Origin: CAYRCJ01 sp964422785 | GTDB taxonomy: Bacteria > Patescibacteriota > Minisyncoccia > UBA11713 > 2-01-FULL-45-33 | Direction: 5' to 3' | Assembly (NCBI GenBank): GCA_964422785.1 | Contig: CAYRCJ010000019.1 | Location: 1-13,080 of the forward strand | Length of the DNA: 13,080 bases | Program-made: the position numbers and the translations under genes | Part shown: in pieces, positions 1 through 6,359 of the stretch | Layout: the number at the start of each line of letters is the position of its first letter | Position numbering within the stretch: position 1 is the stretch's first letter | The notes under the pieces: model-generated | Database searches by the model: none | What the model was told of the DNA's origin: nothing | What the model saw: only the letters and a program-made list of their open reading frames with translations

Positions 1-501
1 AGCCCGGCGTTTTTGCTCGGACTTATAACCGAAGAATCCAATCTGGGGCAAAATGTAGGAAAGGGGAATTGGAAAGTAGATTTATCAAATAGCCGATGCG
101 CCAAGCAGCGGGACGCGTTTGTACAAATTACTTCCGAATTAGGCCTTGATCCGGATGCTATGCCTGTTTCTAAAAAAGTCTGGTATGGCTATTGTGGCGG
201 TGCTATGGGCCCGGCCCAGTTTATTCCTACGACTTGGCAGCTTTTCAAAAATAGAGTTTCCAAAATTACGGGACATTCTCCCGCCTCTCCCTGGGATCCC
301 AAAGATGCTTTTGTCGGGGCCGCGCTTCTTTTAACAGATAATGGAGCGATTGACGGTAATTACGACTCAGAATGGAAAGCGGCTATGAAATATTTGGCCG
401 GCTCAAATTGGAAGAAAAAAGCCTACCGTTTTTACGGAGACGATGTTATGGCGATCGCTTCAAAATATCAGGATCAGATCGCGCTTTTGGCGCAGAGGTA
501 A
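1..501 (+). CDS. Lytic murein transglycosylase, C-terminal part (5' end outside window)
   Basis: The frame is open from base 1, so this is the 3' part of a longer gene; the TTG at 13 is internal. The visible 166 residues resemble the lysozyme-like SLT/MltB fold, which cleaves peptidoglycan glycan strands with formation of 1,6-anhydro-muramic acid outside the membrane. Seen: LITEESNLG near the start, where one of the two adjacent Glu residues (likely the second) fits the catalytic acid; GGAMGPAQFIPTTW in the middle, matching the family's G-A-M-G-x-x-Q-F-x-P signature; and WDPKDAFVGAA, matching the conserved W-D-P-x-D-A segment of MltB-like enzymes. The missing N-terminus could hold a signal peptide or other domains. 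It converges on the RidA gene, with a strong terminator between them. Family assignment is firm; the exact subfamily is not. Confidence 0.85.
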   Translation, partial: SPAFLLGLITEESNLGQNVGKGNWKVDLSNSRCAKQRDAFVQITSELGLDPDAMPVSKKVWYGYCGGAMGPAQFIPTTWQLFKNRVSKITGHSPASPWDPKDAFVGAALLLTDNGAIDGNYDSEWKAAMKYLAGSNWKKKAYRFYGDDVMAIASKYQDQIALLAQR

Positions 502-510
502 AAGAAATTA

Positions 511-537
511 AAACGCCCCGATGCCATCGGGGCGTTT
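511..537. terminator. Bidirectional intrinsic terminator
   Basis: A perfect 12-bp stem (AAACGCCCCGAT / ATCGGGGCGTTT) with a 3-nt loop GCC lies between the convergent transglycosylase and RidA genes. The stem starts with A's and ends with T's, and is followed by GATTTTAT on + and by TAATTTC-type sequence on -, so it can work for both genes. GC-rich core and position make this a confident call. Confidence 0.9.
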
Positions 538-541
538 GATT

Positions 542-1003
542 TTATATAACTGCGATTCCTTTGATTTCCACCAATGTATCTTCGAGGGGGGATTCAAGCG
601 GTACTTCCGAAACCCAAACCATGCATCTGGCCGGCAGTTCTTCTTTTGAGACACCATGATCCTTGAAAAATTTTTCATACGCCGCGTTAAACAAGTTTCT
701 TTGTATCGTTCTTGCTTCAGGAGTCCCGGGATCTTTTAGAAAAATATCAAGTGCAACGAAGTGGCGTACCGCACTTTTTGCCAAAAATCCGACATTAGCT
801 TTTCTTACAATGGCAAGAATATTTTTAAGAGCTTGTATGGTTTGCGGACCTACGCCTCCTTCAATTACAGGTTCCCCATCAACATTCGGAATATTTCCGG
901 TTTGGCCGGATATAAAGAGAAGTGGGCGGCCTTGCTCTACTATGATTCCTTGGCTATATAAACCAGGCGTCGGCGCGTTCTTAGTACTGATATGTTGTAT
1001 CAA
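542..1003 (-). CDS. ridA: RidA family (YjgF/YER057c/UK114) enamine/imine deaminase
   Basis: 153 aa. RidA proteins are cytosolic trimers that hydrolyse reactive enamine/imine intermediates released by PLP enzymes, protecting PLP-dependent enzymes from damage. Seen: LFISGQTGNIP in the N-terminal third and the C-terminal signature ARCMVWVSEVPLESP followed by VEIKGIAVI; the Arg of this signature is the residue that binds the substrate carboxylate in the family. The protein is somewhat longer than the usual ~130 aa, with an extra segment before the C-terminal strand (EDTL). The start is TTG, chosen because GGAGG lies 5 nt upstream and the next residues IQHISTKNAPTPGLYSQG match the family N-terminus. 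It is the last gene of rpmE-prfA-ridA, 27 nt after prfA. Its PLP-enzyme client might be the cysteine desulfurase nearby, but that is only inference. Confidence 0.9.
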   Translation of the reverse strand: MIQHISTKNAPTPGLYSQGIIVEQGRPLLFISGQTGNIPNVDGEPVIEGGVGPQTIQALKNILAIVRKANVGFLAKSAVRHFVALDIFLKDPGTPEARTIQRNLFNAAYEKFFKDHGVSKEELPARCMVWVSEVPLESPLEDTLVEIKGIAVI

Positions 1004-1008
1004 TTTTG

Positions 1009-1013
1009 CCTCC
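1009..1013 (-). promoter_or_regulatory. Shine-Dalgarno site that fixes the TTG start of ridA
   Basis: GGAGG on the minus strand, 5 nt before TTG (1003-1001). It is the clearest ribosome binding site in the window and stands out because most operon-leading genes here have none and instead sit directly after a -10 box. Confidence 0.8.
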
Positions 1014-1030
1014 AGTCCTCTGGCAATTTA

Positions 1031-1981
1031 TCACTTAGATTTAAACTCGTCAATTATCGGATCCAAATTGCCGTTCAAGATATTTTGGATATTGTGCCAA
1101 TCTTCTTTAAGGCGGTGATCCGTGATGCGGTCCTGGAGAAAATTGTAAGTGCGGATCTTTTCTGAGCGGTCGGCGGTGCCGATTTGTTCATTTCTTTCTT
1201 TTTTCAACGCCTCTTCTTCTTTTCGTATTTTTTCATCCAATAACTTGGAGCGCAAAATTTGCATTCCTCGCTCGCGGTTTTTGAGCTGGGATCTTTCCTC
1301 GCGGACCGAAATAACCAGTCCGGTTGGTTTGTGAAGAATTCTTACGGCTGTCTCTACTTTATTTACGTTTTGCCCGCCCGGGCCTCCCGCCCGGGAAAAC
1401 GACACTTCTATATCCGAATCTTTTATTTCTACGTCCTTTTCTTCAGCCACCGGGAGAATCGCCACGGAAGCCGTTGAGGTGTGTATTCTTCCGGATTTTT
1501 CGGTTGCCGGTATTCTTTGTATTCTATGGACTCCGGACTCATATTTTAATAGGCCGTAAACATTTTGGCCTTTTATCTCCGCGACAACTTCTTTGTATCC
1601 TCCGACATCGTTTTTTGATTCATCTATCAGGGCAAATTGCCAGCCCTGGCGTTCGGCGTAGGACTTGTACATCCTCAACAATTCCCAGGCAAAAAGAGCC
1701 GCTTCGTCTCCGCCGGCTCCGGCTCTGATTTCCAAGATTGCGGCGTTCTTTTTGTATCCGCCCGAGATTGCGCCGAACATTTCTTTAAATTTTGTTTCGA
1801 TTTCTTTCCTTCTGGCGCTTTCTGATTTTTGATATTCTTCAAACAGGGTTTTTACTTTTGAAAGTTCGCCGAAACGGACCACTTTTTCTTTGGGCCATTT
1901 AAAGCTTTCGGCGACGTCCAATTCGAGATCGTCGTATTCTTTTATCGCTTCATCAACTTTTTTTTGTAGTTCCGCATCCAA
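1031..1981 (-). CDS. prfA: Peptide chain release factor 1 (RF1), short form
   Basis: 316 aa. RF1 reads UAA and UAG in the ribosomal A site and triggers peptidyl-tRNA hydrolysis. Seen: GGQ motif at residues 202-204 in SFSRAGGPGGQNVNK, the hydrolysis loop; and the codon-reading tripeptide PAT at 158-160 in HRIQRIPATE, which is the RF1 form (RF2 has SPF). The C-terminal HKPTGLVISVREERSQ segment is also typical. The protein is about 40 aa shorter than E. coli RF1 (360 aa), with the loss ahead of the GGQ domain. The start is TTG at 1981; a stop codon three codons upstream in the same frame (TAA, then GAA ATA ATT) rules out a longer product unless ATT is used. The start lies 2 nt after the rpmE stop, so translation is probably coupled. 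UGA stops elsewhere in the window imply that RF2 exists too. Confidence 0.95.
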   Translation of the reverse strand: MDAELQKKVDEAIKEYDDLELDVAESFKWPKEKVVRFGELSKVKTLFEEYQKSESARRKEIETKFKEMFGAISGGYKKNAAILEIRAGAGGDEAALFAWELLRMYKSYAERQGWQFALIDESKNDVGGYKEVVAEIKGQNVYGLLKYESGVHRIQRIPATEKSGRIHTSTASVAILPVAEEKDVEIKDSDIEVSFSRAGGPGGQNVNKVETAVRILHKPTGLVISVREERSQLKNRERGMQILRSKLLDEKIRKEEEALKKERNEQIGTADRSEKIRTYNFLQDRITDHRLKEDWHNIQNILNGNLDPIIDEFKSK

Positions 1982-1983
1982 AA

Positions 1984-2193
1984 TTATTTCTTAGTCTTTT
2001 TTGTAAGTCTTGTCCTAAACTTCTCAACACGGCCGGCCGCGTCAACGATTTTTTCTTTGCCGGTGTAATATGGGTGGCAATTTGAGCAAATTTCCACTTC
2101 CATTTTTTCTTTTGTGGCGCCAATATTAAAGACTACGCCGCAGGCGCACTCTATTTTGGCTTTATAATATTTGGGATGGATATCAGCTTTCAT
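1984..2193 (-). CDS. rpmE: 50S ribosomal protein L31, zinc-binding type
   Basis: 69 aa. L31 binds at the central protuberance of the large subunit and helps bridge to the small subunit. Seen: N-terminal MKADIHPKYYKAKIECACG, CSNCHPYYTGKEKIVDAAGRV in the middle, and a basic tail. The cysteines in CAC and CSNC are those of the zinc-binding (C+) form, which also acts as a zinc reserve in some bacteria. The frame is open upstream to 2229, but MKADIHP is the canonical N-terminus, and the promoter -10 box at 2201-2206 lies inside the longer reading frame, so the ATG at 2193 is the real start. This puts the start 7 nt after the -10 box, predicting an mRNA with almost no leader. First gene of rpmE-prfA-ridA. 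Confidence 0.95.
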   Translation of the reverse strand: MKADIHPKYYKAKIECACGVVFNIGATKEKMEVEICSNCHPYYTGKEKIVDAAGRVEKFRTRLTKKTKK

Positions 2194-2200
2194 AGAGGCC

Positions 2201-2229
2201 ATTATAGCGGATATCCAAAAAACTTGCAA
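2201..2229 (-). promoter_or_regulatory. Promoter of rpmE-prfA-ridA, predicted leaderless
   Basis: On the minus strand TTGCAA (2229-2224), a 17-nt spacer and a perfect TATAAT (2206-2201). The L31 ATG begins 7 nt later, where transcription is expected to start. The -35 hexamer is its own reverse complement and is shared with the rpsB promoter on the other strand. Confidence 0.8.
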
Positions 2230-2251
2230 CTTATATATTTTCTGCTAAACT
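2224..2251 (+). promoter_or_regulatory. Promoter of rpsB-tsf operon, predicted leaderless
   Basis: TTGCAA (2224-2229), a 16-nt spacer and TAAACT (2246-2251), preceded by TG one base before the hexamer (extended -10). The rpsB ATG at 2259 comes 7 nt after the -10 box and has no Shine-Dalgarno sequence, so the mRNA should begin at or within a base or two of the start codon. Confidence 0.65.
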
Positions 2252-2258
2252 CATTTGT

Positions 2259-3044
2259 ATGCCGGTAAATTTAGATAACGCAGGCCAAATTAAAGCAATA
2301 GACCCCAATATAGAGGCTCTTTTTGAGGCCGGAGCCCATTTGGGATATTCAAAATCAAGACAGCATCCCAAAATGAAGGGATATGTCTTCGGGGTACGCA
2401 ATAACATTGAGATTTTTGATCTTGTGGAAACCGATAAAAAAATAAAAGAAGCGGAAGCTTTTCTCAGGCAGCTTGGAAAAGAAAAAAAATTAGTCCTGTT
2501 TGTCGGGGCAAAGGCTTCGGCCAGGGAATATATTGAAGAAGCGGCAAAAGCCATCGGCATGCCGTTTGTTAAAGAAAGGTGGCTGGGCGGGACCCTCACC
2601 AATTTAAAAATAATCGACCAAAGGCTTCAGTATATGGAAAGGCTCGAAAAAGAGGCCGAAAGCGGCGAGCTTGAAAAATACGTCAAAAAAGAAAGGATGC
2701 AAAAATTAGTGGAATTAAGAAAATTATTGCGGATGTTCAGCGGAATCAGAAGTTTAAAAATCTTGCCGGCCGCCGTTTTTGTTGTGGATCCGGCTGAAGA
2801 GAAAACCGCTGTTTCAGAAGCGCGCCGCAAAAATATTCCGATCATCTCTATTTTAAACAGCGATTGTAATCCGACAGGAATTAAATATCCTATTCCCGCA
2901 AACGACAGCGCCGGACCGGTTATCAAAATTATTTTAGACCGTTTGGTGGCAGCTTATAAAAAAGGCGTGGAAACACAGGCGCAGGATGAAATTAGAAATA
3001 GTGAAGCCGGGGTTCTGGCTGCAGGCGTCGGGAAAACAAAGTAA
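2259..3044 (+). CDS. rpsB: 30S ribosomal protein S2
   Basis: 261 aa, close to the usual 230-260. S2 joins the small subunit late in assembly and sits between head and body near S1. Seen: FEAGAHLGYSKSRQHPKMKGYVFG at the N-terminus (family H-x-G-H..P.M..YIFG pattern), the KERWLGGTLTNLKI segment in the middle, PAAVFVVDPAEEKTAVSEA, and the C-terminal NIPIISILNSDCNPTGIKYPIPANDSA, which match the family's I-P-x-I-x-x-x-D-x-x-x-x-P-x-x-I-D-x-x-I-P-x-N-D pattern. Compared with E. coli it has a short N-terminal lead-in (about 14 residues) before the conserved block. First gene of the rpsB-tsf operon; tsf starts 1 nt after its stop, the standard bacterial pairing. Confidence 0.97.
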   Translation: MPVNLDNAGQIKAIDPNIEALFEAGAHLGYSKSRQHPKMKGYVFGVRNNIEIFDLVETDKKIKEAEAFLRQLGKEKKLVLFVGAKASAREYIEEAAKAIGMPFVKERWLGGTLTNLKIIDQRLQYMERLEKEAESGELEKYVKKERMQKLVELRKLLRMFSGIRSLKILPAAVFVVDPAEEKTAVSEARRKNIPIISILNSDCNPTGIKYPIPANDSAGPVIKIILDRLVAAYKKGVETQAQDEIRNSEAGVLAAGVGKTK

Positions 3045-3045
3045 C

Positions 3046-3633
3046 ATGGCGATATCATCTGATTTAGTAAAACATCTCAGGGAGCTTACTGGAAGTTCCA
3101 TTACGCTCTGCAAAAAGGTTTTGGAGGAGACCGGGGGAGATATGGAAAAAGCCATGTCGCTCCTTAAAAAATCTTCCGAAGCCCTTGCTGCCAAAAAAAG
3201 CGGCCGCTCCACCGGCTCCGGAGTTGTTGAAACTTATGTTCACGGCACAAAGAAAGTCGGAGTGATGCTGGAATTAAGATGCGAGACGGATTTTGTCGCC
3301 AGAAACGAAGAATTCCAAAAGCTTGCCCATGAGATCGCTTTGCATATTGCCGGCATCAAGCCTTTGTATGTAAATAAAGATGAGATATCGGAGGAGGCAA
3401 AAGCCGAAGCACAAAGATTATTTACGGAAGAAGCGGGGAGTCTCGGAAAATCACCGGAAATGACGGCGAAAATCGTTGAAGGGAAAATGGAAGCGCACTT
3501 CAGGGACGTTTCGCTTCTTTCGCAGCCGTTTGTCAAAGACCCTTCTTTCACAGTGGAAGAATTAATCAAACGATCCATTACTCACTTCGGAGAAAAAATA
3601 GAGGTTGCCCGTTTTGCCCGCTACGAACTATGA
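3046..3633 (+). CDS. tsf: Elongation factor Ts, short form
   Basis: 195 aa. EF-Ts is the guanine nucleotide exchange factor that reloads EF-Tu with GTP. Seen: an N-terminal UBA-like three-helix domain (residues 1-55, with LVKHLRELTGSSITLCKKVLEETGGDMEKA), then RCETDFVARNEEF, the family signature that contacts the EF-Tu G domain (T-D-F-V). Only one core subdomain follows, so it is the compact Thermus-like type rather than the ~280-aa E. coli type. The frame is open upstream to 2986, inside rpsB; the ATG at 3046 is chosen because MAISSDLVKHLRELTG is the family N-terminus and it lies 1 nt after the rpsB stop. Its TGA stop overlaps the next start as ATGA. Confidence 0.96.
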   Translation: MAISSDLVKHLRELTGSSITLCKKVLEETGGDMEKAMSLLKKSSEALAAKKSGRSTGSGVVETYVHGTKKVGVMLELRCETDFVARNEEFQKLAHEIALHIAGIKPLYVNKDEISEEAKAEAQRLFTEEAGSLGKSPEMTAKIVEGKMEAHFRDVSLLSQPFVKDPSFTVEELIKRSITHFGEKIEVARFARYEL

Positions 3634-3914
3634 TAATCTATCTGATTATTTTTATCGCGAGTATCGGCGGCATTGCCGTGATTGCTTTGAGGCACAGGGA
3701 GCTTATTTTAAATTTTAACCTGGCTTTGTTTATGGAGGATTCCCAAAAACATATTGTTTCTTTTTGGTATTCCCACATGCATAGCCAGCTTTTTATGCTT
3801 TTGGAGAAACAGCTTCGTTGGATCCGCATCAGAGTTCTAAAAATAGAAAATTTTCTTTTCCGGTTAACCCACGGAGTCCGCGGTATTTCCGAAAGAAATA
3901 CAAACGGCAAATAA
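3630..3914 (+). CDS. Small single-pass membrane protein of unknown function
   Basis: 94 aa, not recognised. The first ~20 residues (MIIYLIIFIASIGGIAVIAL) form one transmembrane helix or uncleaved signal anchor, followed by RHRE, so the C-terminal part is probably cytoplasmic by the positive-inside rule. The rest is predicted helical with alternating basic and hydrophobic residues (EKQLRWIRIRVLKIENFLFRL), which could lie on the membrane or form a coiled coil. Its start overlaps the tsf stop by 4 nt (ATGA), strong evidence for real translational coupling. Its stop is 4 nt before tRNA-Thr, so the tRNA is probably cut from the same transcript. The name 'hypothetical protein' is all that the sequence supports. 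Confidence 0.75.
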   Translation: MIIYLIIFIASIGGIAVIALRHRELILNFNLALFMEDSQKHIVSFWYSHMHSQLFMLLEKQLRWIRIRVLKIENFLFRLTHGVRGISERNTNGK

Positions 3915-3918
3915 TTTT

Positions 3919-3993
3919 GCCACCTTAGCTCAGCGGCAGAGCAACTCTTTTGTAAAGAGAAGGTCCTCGGTTCAAATCCGAGAGGTGGCTCCA
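3919..3993 (+). tRNA. tRNA-Thr (anticodon UGU), CCA encoded
   Basis: Acceptor GCCACCT pairs with AGGTGGC (3983-3989), followed by discriminator T and encoded CCA. D stem GCTC/GAGC with a 7-nt loop; anticodon loop TTTGTAA (3949-3955) with TGT at 3951-3953, reading ACA and possibly other ACN codons; T arm CTCGG TTCAAAT CCGAG. The anticodon stem has one A-A mismatch at its outer pair (3944/3960), the other four pairs being intact. It lies only 4 nt after the 94-aa gene, so it is likely processed from the rpsB-tsf transcript. A short AGAT/ATCT hairpin plus ATTTTTG (3995-4017) may end transcription, but it is weak. Confidence 0.97.
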
Positions 3994-4020
3994 AGATAGG
4001 CGCATCTCTTATTTTTGTTG

Positions 4021-4026
4021 TATAAT
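4021..4026 (+). promoter_or_regulatory. -10 box of the NADH dehydrogenase gene, predicted leaderless
   Basis: Perfect TATAAT ending 6 nt before the ATG at 4033. No good -35 hexamer is seen at 16-18 nt upstream. No Shine-Dalgarno sequence can fit, so a leaderless mRNA is expected. Confidence 0.6.
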
Positions 4027-4032
4027 TATTAA

Positions 4033-5280
4033 ATGATTCAAGAGATAGCGATTATCGGCGGAGGTTTTGGAGGCGTGCGGATCGCCAAAATCCTGTCGAA
4101 ATGGGGAAGAGATATCCACATTACTCTGATAGATAAAAATAACTACCATACTTATTATCCGGATCTTTATGAAGTGGCCACCGCCAATATTCCGGAAGTT
4201 TTCGGGCACCTCAAAATAAATTTTTACGAATTGATGTCCACGGCATCTTTTCATTTTGAAGATATTTTCTTGAATGATTTAAACGTAACTTTTCTAAGAG
4301 ATGAGATTAAAGGCGTAGACTTTCAAAAAAAAGAAATTTTATTAAAAAATTCGGAAAGCCGCAGTTATGATATTCTGGTTATCGGCGCAGGCTCAGAAAC
4401 CAATTATTTTAATATACCCGGCCTTCAGGAAAACTCCATTCCTCTAAAGTCTTTTGCCGAAGCGCTTAACGTCCGGAACGCCATAGACGAGCTTTTCGCG
4501 AATTCTCCTAAAAATCATGCCATCAAAATTATAGTGGGCGGAGGGGGATTTACAGGATGCGAGTTCGCCGGAGAATTGATGGGTTTTATCAAAAGGCTGT
4601 CAAAAATACACGGGAGGCCGAAAAATCTTGTCGAATGCTCTATTATAGAAGCTTCGCCTTCATTATTGGGCGGAGCAGGCTTGGCAACTCAAAAAAAAGC
4701 AAAAAAAAGATTATTGTCGTTGGGGATCAATTTGATGCTCAATTCTCCCATAAAATCCGTGGAACAAAAAAATGTTATTTTACAGGACGGGTCAAAGCAT
4801 TCATTTGATCTGTTAGTTTGGACTGGAGGAGCCAGGGCCAATGATCTTGCAAAATCGCTATCCGGGGTTCAGCTCGAGAAAGCATCATGTTTAATGATGG
4901 ATTCTCACCTAAAAATATTGCCGTACGATAATGTTTTCGGGGTGGGAGATATGACTTATTGTTTGGACAAAAAAACCGGGCGCCCGATGCCGATGACGGC
5001 TTCAGTGGCAATCCGCGAAGCAAAATTCGCGGCAGAAAATATAAAAAGATTAATTTTAAAAAAATCTCTCCTCGATTATAAACCGCATTTCGCCGGGCTC
5101 ATTGTCCCGCTCGGAGAAAAATACGCGATACTCGAAACGCACGGCCTGGTGTTTGCCGGTTTTTTCCCATGGGTTTTAAAAAATTTAATTTCGATCCATT
5201 ATTTCAGCACAATTTTAGATTGGCCTCGGGCTTTCAAGGTCTGGTATAGGGGTCTCAAAATTTTTGTGAAAAACGATTAG
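4033..5280 (+). CDS. Type II NADH dehydrogenase-like FAD oxidoreductase
   Basis: 415 aa. NDH-2 enzymes oxidise NAD(P)H and pass electrons to membrane quinone without pumping ions. Seen: an FAD-binding Rossmann motif at residues 7-14 (IIGGGFGG), NYHTYYPDLYEVATANI after it, a second NAD(P)H-binding motif at 168-175 (VGGGGFTG) followed by CEFAGEL, and the second FAD motif ending in Asp 306 (FGVGDM). PMTASVAIREAKFAAENI after that is the usual quinone-side helix. The last ~45 residues are hydrophobic and aromatic (WVLKNLISIHYFSTILDW, then WYRGLKIF) and fit the peripheral membrane-binding C-terminus. A sulfide:quinone reductase is less likely: the cysteines of that family are not evident. In a genome type usually lacking a full respiratory chain it may serve for NADH reoxidation or oxygen removal; that is inference. 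Confidence 0.85.
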   Translation: MIQEIAIIGGGFGGVRIAKILSKWGRDIHITLIDKNNYHTYYPDLYEVATANIPEVFGHLKINFYELMSTASFHFEDIFLNDLNVTFLRDEIKGVDFQKKEILLKNSESRSYDILVIGAGSETNYFNIPGLQENSIPLKSFAEALNVRNAIDELFANSPKNHAIKIIVGGGGFTGCEFAGELMGFIKRLSKIHGRPKNLVECSIIEASPSLLGGAGLATQKKAKKRLLSLGINLMLNSPIKSVEQKNVILQDGSKHSFDLLVWTGGARANDLAKSLSGVQLEKASCLMMDSHLKILPYDNVFGVGDMTYCLDKKTGRPMPMTASVAIREAKFAAENIKRLILKKSLLDYKPHFAGLIVPLGEKYAILETHGLVFAGFFPWVLKNLISIHYFSTILDWPRAFKVWYRGLKIFVKND

Positions 5281-5291
5281 CCGGTTTTTCC

Positions 5292-5320
5292 TTGATTTAT
5301 CTTAGTTTTTATTGTATTTT
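5292..5320 (+). promoter_or_regulatory. Promoter of the Fe-S assembly block, predicted leaderless
   Basis: TTGATT (5292-5297), a 17-nt spacer and TATTTT (5315-5320); the desulfurase ATG at 5327 comes 6 nt later. The alternative in-frame TTG at 5312 overlaps the -10 box and would not be transcribed, which supports 5327 as the start. Confidence 0.6.
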
Positions 5321-5326
5321 AAGCAG

Positions 5327-6358
5327 ATGAAACGAATCTATTTGGATAATGCCGCTACCACTCCGGTGGATCCTCGCGTTATCGGGGCGATGGCGCCTTT
5401 TTGGTCGGATGATTATGGAAACGCCGGCGGNNNNNNNNNNNNNNNNNNNNNNNNNNNNNNNNNNNNNNNNNNNNNNNNNNNNNNNNNNNNNNNNNNNNNN
5501 NNNNNNNNNNNNNNNNNNNNNNNNNNNNNNGCCAATAACGAAATCGGCACAATACAGCCTATCTCCAAAATCGGGAAAATTATAAAAGAATTTAATGAAG
5601 AAAATAAATCAAATCGCGCCCATAGAACATATTTTCATACCGATGCCTGCCAAGCAGCTGGCTATTTGGATTTGAATGTGGAAAATTTGGGCGTTGATCT
5701 GATGAGCGCAAACGCATCCAAAATTTATGGTCCAAAAGGAATAGGTTTTTTATATAAACGATCCGGGGTTAAAGTTAAACCTGTCATAATCGGCGGGGGG
5801 CAGGAAATGAGAATGCGTTCCGGCACCGAAAATGTTTCTTTAATCGCCGGCCTGGCTTCGGCATTCCAAATTGCCCAAAAAGAAAAAGATGAAGAAACAA
5901 AACGCTTAACCATTCTCCGTGATTATTTTATTTCTGAAATTACCAAAATTATTCCCAAAGTTGTTTTAAATGGTTCTGCCGGACAAAGGCTTCCTAATAA
6001 CATAAATATTTCCATTTTAGATATTGAAGGAGAGGCGTTGATACTTTATCTGGATTCTTTGGGGATCGCCTGCGGAACCGGATCGGCCTGTACGTCAGAG
6101 TCCTTGGAGCCGTCCCATGTTATATTGGCGTTAGGAAAGCCGTACGAATTTGCGCATAGTTCAATGAGGTTTACTCTGGGAAGAAGCACGACCCGCCGGG
6201 ATTTGGACTATGTTTTGAAAGAACTGCCGAAGGCAGTCGAATGGTTGAGGACAGTTTCTCCGATACAAGTTGATATAAACGCGGAATCAATGTCGCATCC
6301 GGAAGTTTTCGCGGGAGAGGGCCTGCGGGTAAAAGCTAAATCTAAAAGTTATAAATAA
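5327..6358 (+). CDS. Cysteine desulfurase (NifS/IscS type), interrupted by assembly gap
   Basis: PLP enzyme that takes sulfur from cysteine as a persulfide for Fe-S assembly, releasing alanine. Seen: N-terminal MKRIYLDNAATTPVDPRV; after the gap ANNEIGTIQPI, HTDACQAAGYLDL (Asp and Gln that contact PLP), the PLP lysine in ASKIYGPKGIG (Lys codon 5720-5722; the usual His before it is Ser here), GGGQEMRMRSGTENV, and the catalytic-loop Cys in GSACTSESLEPSHV (codon 6089-6091). The 100 N replace roughly residues 39-152 of E. coli IscS, including the ATES phosphate loop and the His stacking on PLP. So the gap should be about 340 nt, not 100, and the real protein about 420 aa. The frame is open on both sides, so nothing suggests a pseudogene. 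The scaffold gene starts 1 nt after its stop. Confidence 0.93.
   Translation: MKRIYLDNAATTPVDPRVIGAMAPFWSDDYGNAGXXXXXXXXXXXXXXXXXXXXXXXXXXXXXXXXXXANNEIGTIQPISKIGKIIKEFNEENKSNRAHRTYFHTDACQAAGYLDLNVENLGVDLMSANASKIYGPKGIGFLYKRSGVKVKPVIIGGGQEMRMRSGTENVSLIAGLASAFQIAQKEKDEETKRLTILRDYFISEITKIIPKVVLNGSAGQRLPNNINISILDIEGEALILYLDSLGIACGTGSACTSESLEPSHVILALGKPYEFAHSSMRFTLGRSTTRRDLDYVLKELPKAVEWLRTVSPIQVDINAESMSHPEVFAGEGLRVKAKSKSYK
5431..5530. other. Assembly gap (100 N)
   Basis: Exactly 100 unknown bases inside the cysteine desulfurase gene, a placeholder length. By comparison with the family about 110-115 codons are missing, so all true distances across this point are longer by about 240 nt. Confidence 0.99.
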
Positions 6359-6359
6359 A

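Noticed and set aside
663..1728. Several plus-strand ORFs of 61-151 aa opposite ridA and prfA
   Set aside because: They are antisense to conserved genes with intact motifs and show no family features.
3638..3994. 118-aa minus-strand ORF across the tRNA and the 94-aa gene
   Set aside because: Its N-terminus (GFEPRTF) is the well-known false translation of the antisense T arm of a tRNA; the rest is antisense to a coupled gene.
5312..6358. Cysteine desulfurase as a pseudogene
   Set aside because: Only the run of N interrupts it; both sides are intact and in frame and carry the PLP lysine and the catalytic cysteine.
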